Positions 8,974 through 17,152 of a stretch of DNA of 64,000 bases are shown in pieces. The DNA is from Pseudomonas capeferrum (GTDB taxonomy: Bacteria > Pseudomonadota > Gammaproteobacteria > Pseudomonadales > Pseudomonadaceae). The notes under the pieces were generated by a model. The model was not told where the DNA came from. It saw nothing but the letters and a program-made list of their open reading frames with translations, and made no database searches. The DNA lies in NCBI RefSeq assembly GCF_013523055.1, contig NZ_JAAMQM010000016.1, positions 100,593 to 164,592 of the forward strand. The letters are read 5' to 3'. Every line of letters begins with the position of its first letter. The stretch's first letter is position 1. Position numbers and translations under genes: made by a program.

Positions 8974-9103
8974 GGGTCCTCCAGATAGGCGGCGTATTCT
9001 AGGGCCTGTCGAGTTTTTATTCACGGCCGCTAATCGAGATCGCCCCATCCCGTGGCCTGCTCACGAAATCTAGCGAGCCATCCTCGCCCCTCATTCCCAG
9101 GTT

Positions 9104-11860
9104 TCACACGCTCATGCGTGCCTGGGCGGCGAGGCGACAGATGGCGTGGTCCAGTTCATCCAGCGCCTGCGAGGCTTGCGGATGCTCCTGCTTGAGCAAG
9201 GTCTCGCTGCGCTGACAAGCTGCGCGCAACTGGGGGACCCCACAGTAGCGCGATGCACCGTTGAGGCGATGGACACGTTCGATCAAGGCGTTTCGGTCGG
9301 CCGTCTCGCGCCCGACACGAATGGCCTCGCGGTCCTCTTCCAGGGACGCCAGGAGCATGGCCAGCATGTCCGCGGCCAAATCCGGCTTGCCGGCGGCCAG
9401 GCGCAGGCCTTCCTCCGGATCGAGGACTTCCAGCTCGCTGCTCTCGGGCAGGCGCTGCGCGGGGCGTTCCCGGTGCGGCGTGCTCAGGTTCAAGCCGGTC
9501 CACTTCATCACCACCTGCGCCAACTGGCGTTCGCTGATGGGCTTGGTCAGGTAGTCGTCCATGCCGCTGTGCAACAAGGCGCGCTTCTCATTGGCCATGG
9601 CGTGAGCGGTGAGGGCGACGATAGGCAGCGATGGCCCGCTCTGGCTGCTTTCCCACTGACGGATCTGTTCGGTGCAGGCGCGACCGTCCATGCCCGGCAT
9701 CTGCACGTCCATCAGCACCAGGTCGAAGGGTTCGTCCTGCACGGCCTGTACCGCCGCATAGCCGCTATCGACTGCCAATACCTCGCCACCCAGGCCTTCG
9801 AGCAAGGTCTGCACCAGCAGCAGGTTGGCCGGGTTGTCGTCGACGCAAAGGATCTTCGGCACGCGCTGGCCACCTGGGATGCGGTGCTCGACATTCGCCC
9901 GGCGCGGCTGGATCAGCTCGAGCAGCAGCCGACGCAGCTTGCGCGTGCACGCCGGCTTGGACAGCAATTGCCCATGCCCATTGGGCAGGTAGGGGTGGTA
10001 CAGCGCCTGCTCGGTTGTCGGACAGAGCACCACGCACTGGCATCGCTGGCGTTCGAGTTGCTGGTTGTAGTGGCCCAGCTGCTCTGGCGACAGGTTGCCG
10101 AGATTGACACCCATTACCGCGAAGTCGAAAGGTTGGTCCGCCAGGCTGGCCGCTTCCACGCCCTGTAGCAGTTGGTCGAAGCCAGGGAACAGGCTCACGC
10201 TCAAGCCGCAATCCTCGAGCAGGTGTTCGAGTGCCTGGCGCGCCAGCTCATGATCGTCGACCACGGCGACTCGGCGGCCCAGCAACGGTTGCAGTGGCAG
10301 CTCCTCGGCATCGTCGCGGGCCTTTGGCAGGGTGAGGCTGATCCAGAACTGCGAGCCCTCGCCGGGCGTGCTGTCGACACCGATCTCGCCACCCATCTGC
10401 TCGATCAGGCGCTTGGATATCACCAGCCCGAGGCCGGTGCCGCCAGGCTGGCGCGACAGCGAATTGTCGGCCTGGCTGAATGCCTGGAACAGGGTGCGCA
10501 CGTCTTGCGGCGAAAGACCGATGCCCGTGTCCTGAATGCTGATCCGCAATTGCACGCTCTCTTCACGCTCGTCCTCGAGCATGGCACGGGCCACGATAGT
10601 GCCCTCGCGGGTGAACTTGATCGCGTTGCTCACCAGGTTGGTAAGGATCTGCTTGAGCCGTAGCGGGTCGCCGATCAACGACAGCGGCGTGTCGCGGTAC
10701 ACCAGGCTGACCAGCTCCAACTGCTTGGCGTGGGCCGCGGGGGCAAGGATGGTCAGGGTGTCCTGAATCAGGTCGCGCAGATTGAAGGGGATGTTGTCGA
10801 GCACCAGTTTGCCGGCCTCGATCTTGGAGAAGTCGAGGATCTCGTTGATGATTCCCAGCAGGTTGTCGGCGGATTTCTCGATGGTACCCAGGTAATCGAG
10901 CTGGCGTGGCGTCAGCTCGCTTCTTTGCAGCAAGTGGGTGAAGCCGAGGATGCCATTGAGCGGAGTCCGGATCTCGTGGCTCATGTTGGCCAGGAATTCC
11001 GATTTGATCCGACTGGCCTCCAGGGCTTCCTTGCGCGCCATGTCCAGTTCGATGTTCTGGATCTCGATGGTTTCGAGGTTCTGGCGGACATCCTCGGTGG
11101 CCTGATCGATGCTGTGTTGCAGTTCCTCATGAGCGTTGTACAGGCTTTCGGCCATGCGGTTTATGCCTGCGGCCAGAGCGTCCAGCTCGTGACTGCCCAT
11201 GGGCGGAAGGCGTTCTTCCAGATGACCGTCCTTGAGCTGCGTGACGGCGTGTCGAATGCGGTTGATCGGGTCGTTGATGGCCCGGCTCATGCGCAAGGCC
11301 ACCAGGGCGGTGAGGGTCAGGCAGGCGAAGATCAGCAACAGGCTGGTGAACAGGTTCCGGTAGCCGCGCAGCAGGGTACCGTCGTGCGACAGTTCGATTT
11401 CCACCCAGCCCAGCAGGTGTTCGGTTTCGGCGGGGATGGCGTCGGCGGCGAGGTCGCGATGGTGGCCGAAGACCGGCATCAGGTAGCGGGTGGCATCGTT
11501 GCCTGTGCGTTGCAGCAATTGCGTGCCGTTGCCGCCGCTTGGGGGCTGATTGAGCATGCTGGGGCCGGCATGGGCGAGACGCGTGCGATCTGGGGCGAGG
11601 AATGCGACGGCGCGGACGTCGGCCTGTTCCAGGGCTTGGGCGGCGATGCGTTCGAGTTGCGGTTCGGAGTGGCGAGCCAGGGAAGAGGCGGCCAAGGGCG
11701 CCAGGTGCTCGGCGATCATTTTTCCGCGTTGCAGGAGCTGGGTGCGGAGGTCGTTTTGCTGGAGCCAGGTGAAATAGCTGCCCAGGGCCAGGGCCATCAG
11801 GCCTGCGGGGAGGAGGGCTAGCAGAACGACGCGGCTTCGGATTCCCAAGCGATCGAACAC
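9104..11860 (-). CDS. gacS: Hybrid sensor kinase GacS
   Basis: 918-residue sensor of the GacS/GacA system that drives RsmY/RsmZ small RNAs and so controls secondary metabolism, biofilm and virulence in Pseudomonas. Order: TM1 (about 10-30), periplasmic loop, TM2 (about 170-190), HAMP, kinase core with His295 in NMSHEIRTP, an ATPase domain (GGTGLGLVISKRL), a degenerate receiver, a full receiver with Asp718 in LVLMDVQMPG, and a C-terminal HPt domain with His864 in VHRLNGAS. The first receiver has Gly where the acceptor Asp should be. The start has AGGAG upstream. Length and neighbourhood fit GacS. Confidence 0.97.
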   Translation of the reverse strand: MFDRLGIRSRVVLLALLPAGLMALALGSYFTWLQQNDLRTQLLQRGKMIAEHLAPLAASSLARHSEPQLERIAAQALEQADVRAVAFLAPDRTRLAHAGPSMLNQPPSGGNGTQLLQRTGNDATRYLMPVFGHHRDLAADAIPAETEHLLGWVEIELSHDGTLLRGYRNLFTSLLLIFACLTLTALVALRMSRAINDPINRIRHAVTQLKDGHLEERLPPMGSHELDALAAGINRMAESLYNAHEELQHSIDQATEDVRQNLETIEIQNIELDMARKEALEASRIKSEFLANMSHEIRTPLNGILGFTHLLQRSELTPRQLDYLGTIEKSADNLLGIINEILDFSKIEAGKLVLDNIPFNLRDLIQDTLTILAPAAHAKQLELVSLVYRDTPLSLIGDPLRLKQILTNLVSNAIKFTREGTIVARAMLEDEREESVQLRISIQDTGIGLSPQDVRTLFQAFSQADNSLSRQPGGTGLGLVISKRLIEQMGGEIGVDSTPGEGSQFWISLTLPKARDDAEELPLQPLLGRRVAVVDDHELARQALEHLLEDCGLSVSLFPGFDQLLQGVEAASLADQPFDFAVMGVNLGNLSPEQLGHYNQQLERQRCQCVVLCPTTEQALYHPYLPNGHGQLLSKPACTRKLRRLLLELIQPRRANVEHRIPGGQRVPKILCVDDNPANLLLVQTLLEGLGGEVLAVDSGYAAVQAVQDEPFDLVLMDVQMPGMDGRACTEQIRQWESSQSGPSLPIVALTAHAMANEKRALLHSGMDDYLTKPISERQLAQVVMKWTGLNLSTPHRERPAQRLPESSELEVLDPEEGLRLAAGKPDLAADMLAMLLASLEEDREAIRVGRETADRNALIERVHRLNGASRYCGVPQLRAACQRSETLLKQEHPQASQALDELDHAICRLAAQARMSV

Positions 11861-11979
11861 ATCGGGCTCCTGTCAGGTTTGGGGTGAGGCCGTCGGGAGA
11901 CGGGGGTTAGGCGGGAAAGTACTCTGGCTTGAAAAGTAATGCACTCCTTTATAGCCCCAATCTTGGTCTTGCCCTTTTC

Positions 11980-12043
<64 letters not shown>

Positions 12044-12086
12044 ATGCTGCCATGCACCGTTGCTGAGGCACTTATATGGAGTGAAT

Positions 12087-12348
12087 ATCCATTGGCGATG
12101 GCGGCTCATGCTCACCTTTCCGCCCTTACGGCGGGTCACTTTTTTCCAAACGATGAAAAAAGTAACCAAAAAAATCTGCCCCACCATGGGCCCTCCGCTT
12201 CGCTACGGGTCCCCTCACTCCGGCGCCACTCCGGGGGCTCCGCCGACTATGGGCTAAAGCCCTCCGTACGGCGCTCCGGCTTCGCCAGAGGGGCTGCGCC
12301 CGGCCCCCTCCATGACACCTCCACTCGGCCTGCTGGAATGGGGCGGTA
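12087..12348. repeat. Structured GC-rich dispersed-repeat-like element
   Basis: This stretch contains consecutive palindromes: CCGCC/GGCGG near 12119-12134, and ACTTTTTTC (12138-12146) pairing with GAAAAAAGT (12155-12163), then several short CCGGAG- and GGGG-type inverted units. It resembles an intergenic element I remember from many Pseudomonas genomes, often mis-annotated as short ORFs with LRRVTFF-like peptides. It is bounded on both sides by hexamer arrays in opposite orientation. The 728-base gap around it holds no credible gene. Confidence 0.6.
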
Positions 12349-12498
12349 GATCAAGATCAAGATCAAAAGCAAGAGCAAGAGCAAGAGCAAGAGCAAGAGC
12401 AAGAGCAAGAGCAAGAGCAAGAGCAAGAGCAAGAGCAAGAGCAAGAGCAAGAGCAAGAGCAAGAGCAAGAGCAAGAGCAAGAGCAAGAGCAAGAGCAA
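12349..12498. repeat. Tandem hexanucleotide array (GATCAA)3 + (AGCAAG) about 22 copies
   Basis: Three GATCAA units at 12349-12366 lead into about 131 bases of perfect AGCAAG repeats at 12368-12498. The unit is six bases, so it gives open frames in every phase (poly-Leu, Ala-Leu and Arg-Ala peptides); these are artefacts. The array ends 90 bases before the response-regulator start and is a prime candidate for copy-number variation by slipped-strand replication. Confidence 0.97.
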
Positions 12499-12588
12499 CG
12501 GCAGCGACGGTGGCGTCCGTCGTAATCTGTTGCCCATCACTACCATTTCCACAATAATCATGTAACTGAGAATTGCTAGCAGCCGCCA

Positions 12589-13305
12589 ATGAATCCCGTC
12601 ACTGTCCCAGCCGCCACTATCCTCGCTATCGAGGACGACCCCATCCTGGGAGCCTATCTGCATCAAGAGCTGCAGCGCGAGGGCTTTCGGGTAACGTGGT
12701 GCCGTAACGGTTTGGAGGGTCTGGAGGAGGCAGGGCGACGCCCGTTCGATGTGGTACTGCTGGATATCCTGCTTCCCGGCCTCAACGGTTTGGACGCCTT
12801 GTCCCAGTTTCGCCAACACAGCGCTACTCCGGTCATCCTGATGTCCGCGCTCGGTGCCGAGGCCGACCGTATCTCCGGCTTCCAACGCGGTGCCGATGAC
12901 TACCTGCCCAAGCCCTTCAGCATGGCTGAACTCCAGGTACGCATCGAGGCCATCCTGCGCCGCGTGGCTCTCGAACGCCGACATCAGGAGCCGCGGACAG
13001 CACCGTCCGGCCAGCTGCGCTTCGATGAACAGGCCAGCGATGTCCGCCGTGGCGATCAATGGGCCGGCCTGACGCCTAGCGAATACCGCCTGCTCGATAC
13101 CCTGTATCGCAGCCAGGACGACGTGCTTTCCAAGCCCTTCCTCTATCAACAGGTCCTGCAACGCGGCTACGCCCGGCATGACCGTAGCCTCGACATGCAT
13201 GTCAGCCAGATCCGCCGCAAGCTCAAGGCCATCGGCTACCACGAGCAGCAGTTGCGCACGGTCTGGGGCAAGGGCTATGTACTCAGCGCCAGCGAGGCAG
13301 GCTGA
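12589..13305 (+). CDS. OmpR-family response regulator
   Basis: 238-residue regulator: receiver domain with acidic pair EDD (residues 15-17), acceptor Asp59 in VVLLDILLPG and the Lys in YLPKPF, then a winged-helix DNA-binding domain with LTPSEYRLLDTL and SLDMHVSQIRRKL. It partners the sensor kinase one base downstream. The position between gacS and cysM matches the pirR/pirS pair of P. aeruginosa, which controls a siderophore receptor there; no TonB receptor follows here, so the signal is open. No clear Shine-Dalgarno precedes the ATG. Confidence 0.93.
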   Translation: MNPVTVPAATILAIEDDPILGAYLHQELQREGFRVTWCRNGLEGLEEAGRRPFDVVLLDILLPGLNGLDALSQFRQHSATPVILMSALGAEADRISGFQRGADDYLPKPFSMAELQVRIEAILRRVALERRHQEPRTAPSGQLRFDEQASDVRRGDQWAGLTPSEYRLLDTLYRSQDDVLSKPFLYQQVLQRGYARHDRSLDMHVSQIRRKLKAIGYHEQQLRTVWGKGYVLSASEAG

Positions 13306-13306
13306 A

Positions 13307-14683
13307 GTGCTCGACCGGCATCCGCTGTTCTGGAAGCTATCGATCCTGCTGGTCGGTTTCTGTCTGCTGATGATCGGCCTGAGCTACACCTGGGGCCGAC
13401 ACATGGAGCACCAGAACGCCTTTCTGTCCGAGCCGGCCAGACAGTTGTTGCGCAGTTACGCCGCGCAGGCCGAGCAGGCCTGGCGTGGCGGCGGCCATGC
13501 GGGCGTCGATCGCTGGCTGGCGCAGATGCGTCAACGCGAGCAGGGGTGGATCGGGGTCCTCGATAGCGAACTGCGACCGCTGGGCAGCGACGCGCTCGAT
13601 AGCGTGCAACTGCAACGCCTGACCCGTCTGCGCGGCGTCGACTGGCCCATGAGCCGCCGCTCTGTCGACCAACCATGGCTACGTTTGCCATTCCCCGACA
13701 ATCCAGGGCAAGGCATGTTGGTCATGCAGTTGCCGGAACGGCTCGCCCCAGGCCAATACCGTCTGTTCTGGCGCATCGTCACCAATGGGATCATTCCAGG
13801 GCTGTTCACGCTGCTGCTGTGTGTCGGTCTCTATCGCATGCTGATCGTACCGTTGAATCAGCTGCGCGAGCAGGCCAATGCCTGGCGCGCCGATCAGTTG
13901 TCGGCGCGACTCGATCGTCGCACCATCAACCGGCGCGACGAACTGGGTGAGCTGGCGCGAGCCTTCGATCAGATGGCCGAGCGCCTGCAAGGCACCGTTG
14001 CCGCGCAGCAGCAACTGTTGCGCGACCTGTCCCACGAGATGCGCACTCCGCTCAGTCGCCTGCGGGTCGCCTGTGACAGCGAGCTCGATATCACGCGCCT
14101 GCGCGAGCGGCTCGGTCGTGAAGTGGATGGTATGCAACAGCTGGTGGAAAATGCGCTGCAATTGGCCTGGCAGGATACCGAGCGGGCGCCCATGCACCTT
14201 GAGGCCATACAGTTTCAGGCCTTGTGGGACATGCTTGTCGAGGACGCGTGCTTCGAAAGCGGCTGGGCGTCGGAACGACTGCGATGCGACCTGCCGCCGT
14301 CGTGCTGGGTCGAGGGCAATCTCGATCACCTGGCGCAAGCCTTGGAGAACCTTCTGCGCAATGCCATCCGACACTCTCCCGCCGAGGGTCTGATCCGCCT
14401 CGGCGGGCAGCGCGAGGGTGAGTATTGGAAGATCTGGCTGGAAGATCAGGGCTCGGGCGTCGCGGATCGGGACCTTGAACGTATATTCGCGCCGTTTACC
14501 CGGCTGGATGGCTCGCGTCCTGGGGATGGCGGGTTCGGCCTGGGCCTGAGCATTGCCCGTGGTGCCATCCAGCGCCAAGGCGGCACGCTCTGGGCCGAAA
14601 ATTCCGGGAGCGGCCTGCGGCTGTGCATGTATCTGAGGGCCTGCGAGCCTGTCTTGAAAAGGATCGCGCCTGGCATTGCCTGA
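13307..14683 (+). CDS. Sensor histidine kinase, HAMP type
   Basis: 458 residues if started at the GTG at 13307, one base after the regulator stop. TM1 lies at about 9-27, a periplasmic sensor region follows, TM2 at about 160-180, then HAMP, the dimerisation domain with His243 in LSHEMRTPLSR, and an ATPase domain with NLLRNAIRH, DQGSGV and GGFGLGLSIARG boxes. The longer frame from 13178 overlaps the regulator and is rejected. It is the cognate kinase of the adjacent OmpR-type regulator; the stimulus is unknown. Confidence 0.92.
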   Translation: MLDRHPLFWKLSILLVGFCLLMIGLSYTWGRHMEHQNAFLSEPARQLLRSYAAQAEQAWRGGGHAGVDRWLAQMRQREQGWIGVLDSELRPLGSDALDSVQLQRLTRLRGVDWPMSRRSVDQPWLRLPFPDNPGQGMLVMQLPERLAPGQYRLFWRIVTNGIIPGLFTLLLCVGLYRMLIVPLNQLREQANAWRADQLSARLDRRTINRRDELGELARAFDQMAERLQGTVAAQQQLLRDLSHEMRTPLSRLRVACDSELDITRLRERLGREVDGMQQLVENALQLAWQDTERAPMHLEAIQFQALWDMLVEDACFESGWASERLRCDLPPSCWVEGNLDHLAQALENLLRNAIRHSPAEGLIRLGGQREGEYWKIWLEDQGSGVADRDLERIFAPFTRLDGSRPGDGGFGLGLSIARGAIQRQGGTLWAENSGSGLRLCMYLRACEPVLKRIAPGIA

Positions 14684-14690
14684 GCCCATC

Positions 14691-14719
14691 GGTCGTTATA
14701 GCTCGACGCTATATCGACC
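14691..14719. promoter_or_regulatory. Inverted repeat upstream of cysM
   Basis: GGTCGTTATAG (14691-14701) and CTATATCGACC (14709-14719) form an 11-bp imperfect palindrome with one mismatch and a seven-base centre. It sits eight bases after the kinase stop and 77 bases before the cysM start. With no T-run after it, an operator for a dimeric regulator is as likely as a terminator. Confidence 0.45.
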
Positions 14720-14795
14720 ATCGATTGCGTGATATGGCCTGGAAAGGTTTGCCGGTATGATAGTCGCCCCTGCCGTCCAGATTGCGAAATACGCC

Positions 14796-15695
14796 ATGAC
14801 CATGCAGTACTCAACTATCGCCGATTGCGTCGGCAATACGCCCCTGGTTCGCCTGCAGCGCCTGGGTGGCGAGACCAGCAACACGCTTCTGCTCAAGCTC
14901 GAAGGCAACAATCCGGCCGGCTCGGTCAAGGATCGGCCGGCATTGTCGATGATCGCGCGCGCGGAACTGCGCAGCCAGATCAAGCCCGGCGATACCCTGA
15001 TCGAAGCCACCTCGGGCAATACCGGCATCGCCTTGGCCATGGCGGCGGCGATCAAGGGCTACAAGATGATCCTGATCATGCCGGACAACTCCACCCCCGA
15101 ACGCAAGGCCGCGATGACCGCCTATGGCGCGGAGCTGATCCTGGTCAGCAAGGAAGAGGGCATGGAAGGGGCTCGCGACCTGGCCGAGAAACTGCAGTCC
15201 GAGGGTCGCGGCCTGGTACTCGACCAATTCGGCAACGGCGATAATCCGGAAGCTCACTACGCCAGCACCGGCCCCGAGATCTGGCGCCAGACCGAAGGCA
15301 CGATTACCCATTTCATCAGTTCCATGGGCACCACCGGAACCATCATGGGCTGCTCGCGCTACCTCAAGGAACAGAACCCGGCAGTACAGATCGTCGGCCT
15401 GCAACCGATGGAAGGCTCGTCCATTCCCGGTATCCGCCGCTGGCCGGAAGAGTACCTGCCGAAGATATTCGACGCCGAGCGTATCGACCGTGTGCTCGAC
15501 ATGTCCCAGGAAGAGGCGGAGCAGACCACCCGTCGCCTGGCGCGTGAAGAGGGCATCTTCTGCGGCGTGTCCTCCGGCGGCGCCGTGGCAGCCATGTTGC
15601 GTCTGTCGCGTGAAGTCGAGAACGCCGTGATGGTGGCGATCATCTGCGACCGCGGCGACCGCTACCTGTCCACCGGCCTGTTCGACGCTACCTGA
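14796..15695 (+). CDS. cysM: Cysteine synthase B
   Basis: 299-residue PLP enzyme that makes cysteine (or S-sulfocysteine from thiosulfate) from O-acetylserine. The N-terminal TIADCVGNTPLVRLQ and the PLP lysine Lys45 in NPAGSVKDRPAL are diagnostic, as is TSGNTGIALAMA. I chose ATG 14796 because it gives the family length; the upstream ATG at 14757 adds 13 residues without family support. The TGA overlaps the rlmD start (TGATG), indicating coupling. Confidence 0.97.
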   Translation: MTMQYSTIADCVGNTPLVRLQRLGGETSNTLLLKLEGNNPAGSVKDRPALSMIARAELRSQIKPGDTLIEATSGNTGIALAMAAAIKGYKMILIMPDNSTPERKAAMTAYGAELILVSKEEGMEGARDLAEKLQSEGRGLVLDQFGNGDNPEAHYASTGPEIWRQTEGTITHFISSMGTTGTIMGCSRYLKEQNPAVQIVGLQPMEGSSIPGIRRWPEEYLPKIFDAERIDRVLDMSQEEAEQTTRRLAREEGIFCGVSSGGAVAAMLRLSREVENAVMVAIICDRGDRYLSTGLFDAT

Positions 15696-17053
15696 TGTCC
15701 AGACAGAAACGTACGAGTGGCCTGCGCTTCCAGCCCGCCGGCGGTGATCGCCCTTCCCAGGTGCCGGTCGGCAAGAAGCAGCGTCTGGACATCGAGCGCC
15801 TTGCCGGTGACGGCCGCGGCATCGCGTTCCATGACGGGCGGACCTGGTTCGTCAGTGGCGCGTTGGGCGGTGAAACCGTCGAGGCGCGGGTGCTCAATGC
15901 CCGGGGCAAGATCGTCGAGGCACGGCTGGAGCGGGTACTGAACGTCAGCGCGGAACGTCGCCTGGCCCCTTGCAAGCATTTCGACCGGTGCGGAGGCTGC
16001 AATCTGCAGCATTTGCCGCATGAGGATCAGCTCGGGCTCAAGCAACGGCAACTGGCCGAGCAATTGCAGCGCGTCGCTGGCGTGGTACCGGAAAGTTGGG
16101 CCGCGCCTCTGGTCGGCCCGGAGTTCGGCTACCGGCGACGAGCACGCGTGGCGGTGCGCTGGGACCCGAAGACGCGCCAGCTGGATGTCGGCTTTCGCGC
16201 CGAGGCCAGCCAGGAAATCGTGGCCATCGAGGAATGTCCGGTTCTGGTACAGCCCTTGCAGTCGATCATGCGCCATCTGCCAACGCTCTTGCGAAGCCTG
16301 GAAAAGCCGCAGGCGCTGGGCCACGTCGAATTGTTCAGCGGTACCGCGCAGGCGCTTTTGTTACGTCATGTAGCGCCTTTGTCGGGCCAGGATCTCGATC
16401 GCATGCTAGCGTTCTGCTATGAGGCCGGCGCGCAACTGTGGCTGCAGGGTGAAGGACCGCCCACGCCGGTCGAGGCCGGGCAAGAGCTGGGCTTCAGGCT
16501 CGAGCCCTGGAATCTCGAACTGGCCTGGCGTCCAGGTGACTTCATCCAGGTCAACGCTCAGGTCAACACGGCAATGATCGAGCAGGCGCTGGATTGGCTG
16601 GCGCCGGATAAGGATGCGCGGGTGCTCGACCTGTTCTGCGGCCTCGGCAACTTTGCCTTGCCGCTGGCCAGGCAGGTGCGCGAAGTGGTGGCGGTGGAAG
16701 GGGTGCAGGCCATGGTCGACCGCGCCGCGGCCAATGCGCGGGCCAACAATGTGCAGAACGCGCGGTTCTTCCAGGCCGATCTATCGCAGCCTCTGGCCGA
16801 AGCGGGATGGGCTGACGAAGGCTTTTCTGCGGTACTCTTGGATCCACCGCGCGACGGTGCTTTCGAGGTGGTGCAACACATCGCACGACTGGGCGCCAAG
16901 CGCCTGGTCTACGTATCGTGCAACCCGGCCACGCTGGCGCGAGACGCGCAGGTGCTGGTCGGTCAGGGTTACCGGTTAAAAAGGGCCGGGATTCTCGACA
17001 TGTTTCCTCAGACGGCACATGTCGAGGCCATGGCGTTATTCGAAGCGGGCTAG
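15695..17053 (+). CDS. rlmD: 23S rRNA (uracil(1939)-C(5))-methyltransferase
   Basis: 452-residue SAM-dependent methyltransferase (formerly RumA) that makes m5U1939 in 23S rRNA. An N-terminal TRAM domain is followed by Cys93, Cys99, Cys102 and Cys181, the iron-sulfur ligands, then the SAM motif DLFCGLGNF and the catalytic Cys409 in VSCNPATLARD. It overlaps the cysM stop by one base. Product and length match RlmD fully. Confidence 0.97.
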   Translation: MSRQKRTSGLRFQPAGGDRPSQVPVGKKQRLDIERLAGDGRGIAFHDGRTWFVSGALGGETVEARVLNARGKIVEARLERVLNVSAERRLAPCKHFDRCGGCNLQHLPHEDQLGLKQRQLAEQLQRVAGVVPESWAAPLVGPEFGYRRRARVAVRWDPKTRQLDVGFRAEASQEIVAIEECPVLVQPLQSIMRHLPTLLRSLEKPQALGHVELFSGTAQALLLRHVAPLSGQDLDRMLAFCYEAGAQLWLQGEGPPTPVEAGQELGFRLEPWNLELAWRPGDFIQVNAQVNTAMIEQALDWLAPDKDARVLDLFCGLGNFALPLARQVREVVAVEGVQAMVDRAAANARANNVQNARFFQADLSQPLAEAGWADEGFSAVLLDPPRDGAFEVVQHIARLGAKRLVYVSCNPATLARDAQVLVGQGYRLKRAGILDMFPQTAHVEAMALFEAG

Positions 17054-17152
17054 TCACGACTGGCCCCTTGGTGCGGCTCCCACGGATCGGGAGCGGCGCA
17101 GGTGTTTGCCAGCGCGCCCGCGTGGTGCGCTGTATGGAAAGGTAGATAAAAG

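Noticed and set aside
12349..12498. Repeat array as a CRISPR candidate
   Set aside because: Unit is six bases with no spacers, and no cas gene is near.
12247..13242. Long minus-strand frame with a poly-Leu stretch
   Set aside because: The hexamer array has no stops in any phase, and the rest of the frame is antisense to the response regulator. Composition is not protein-like.
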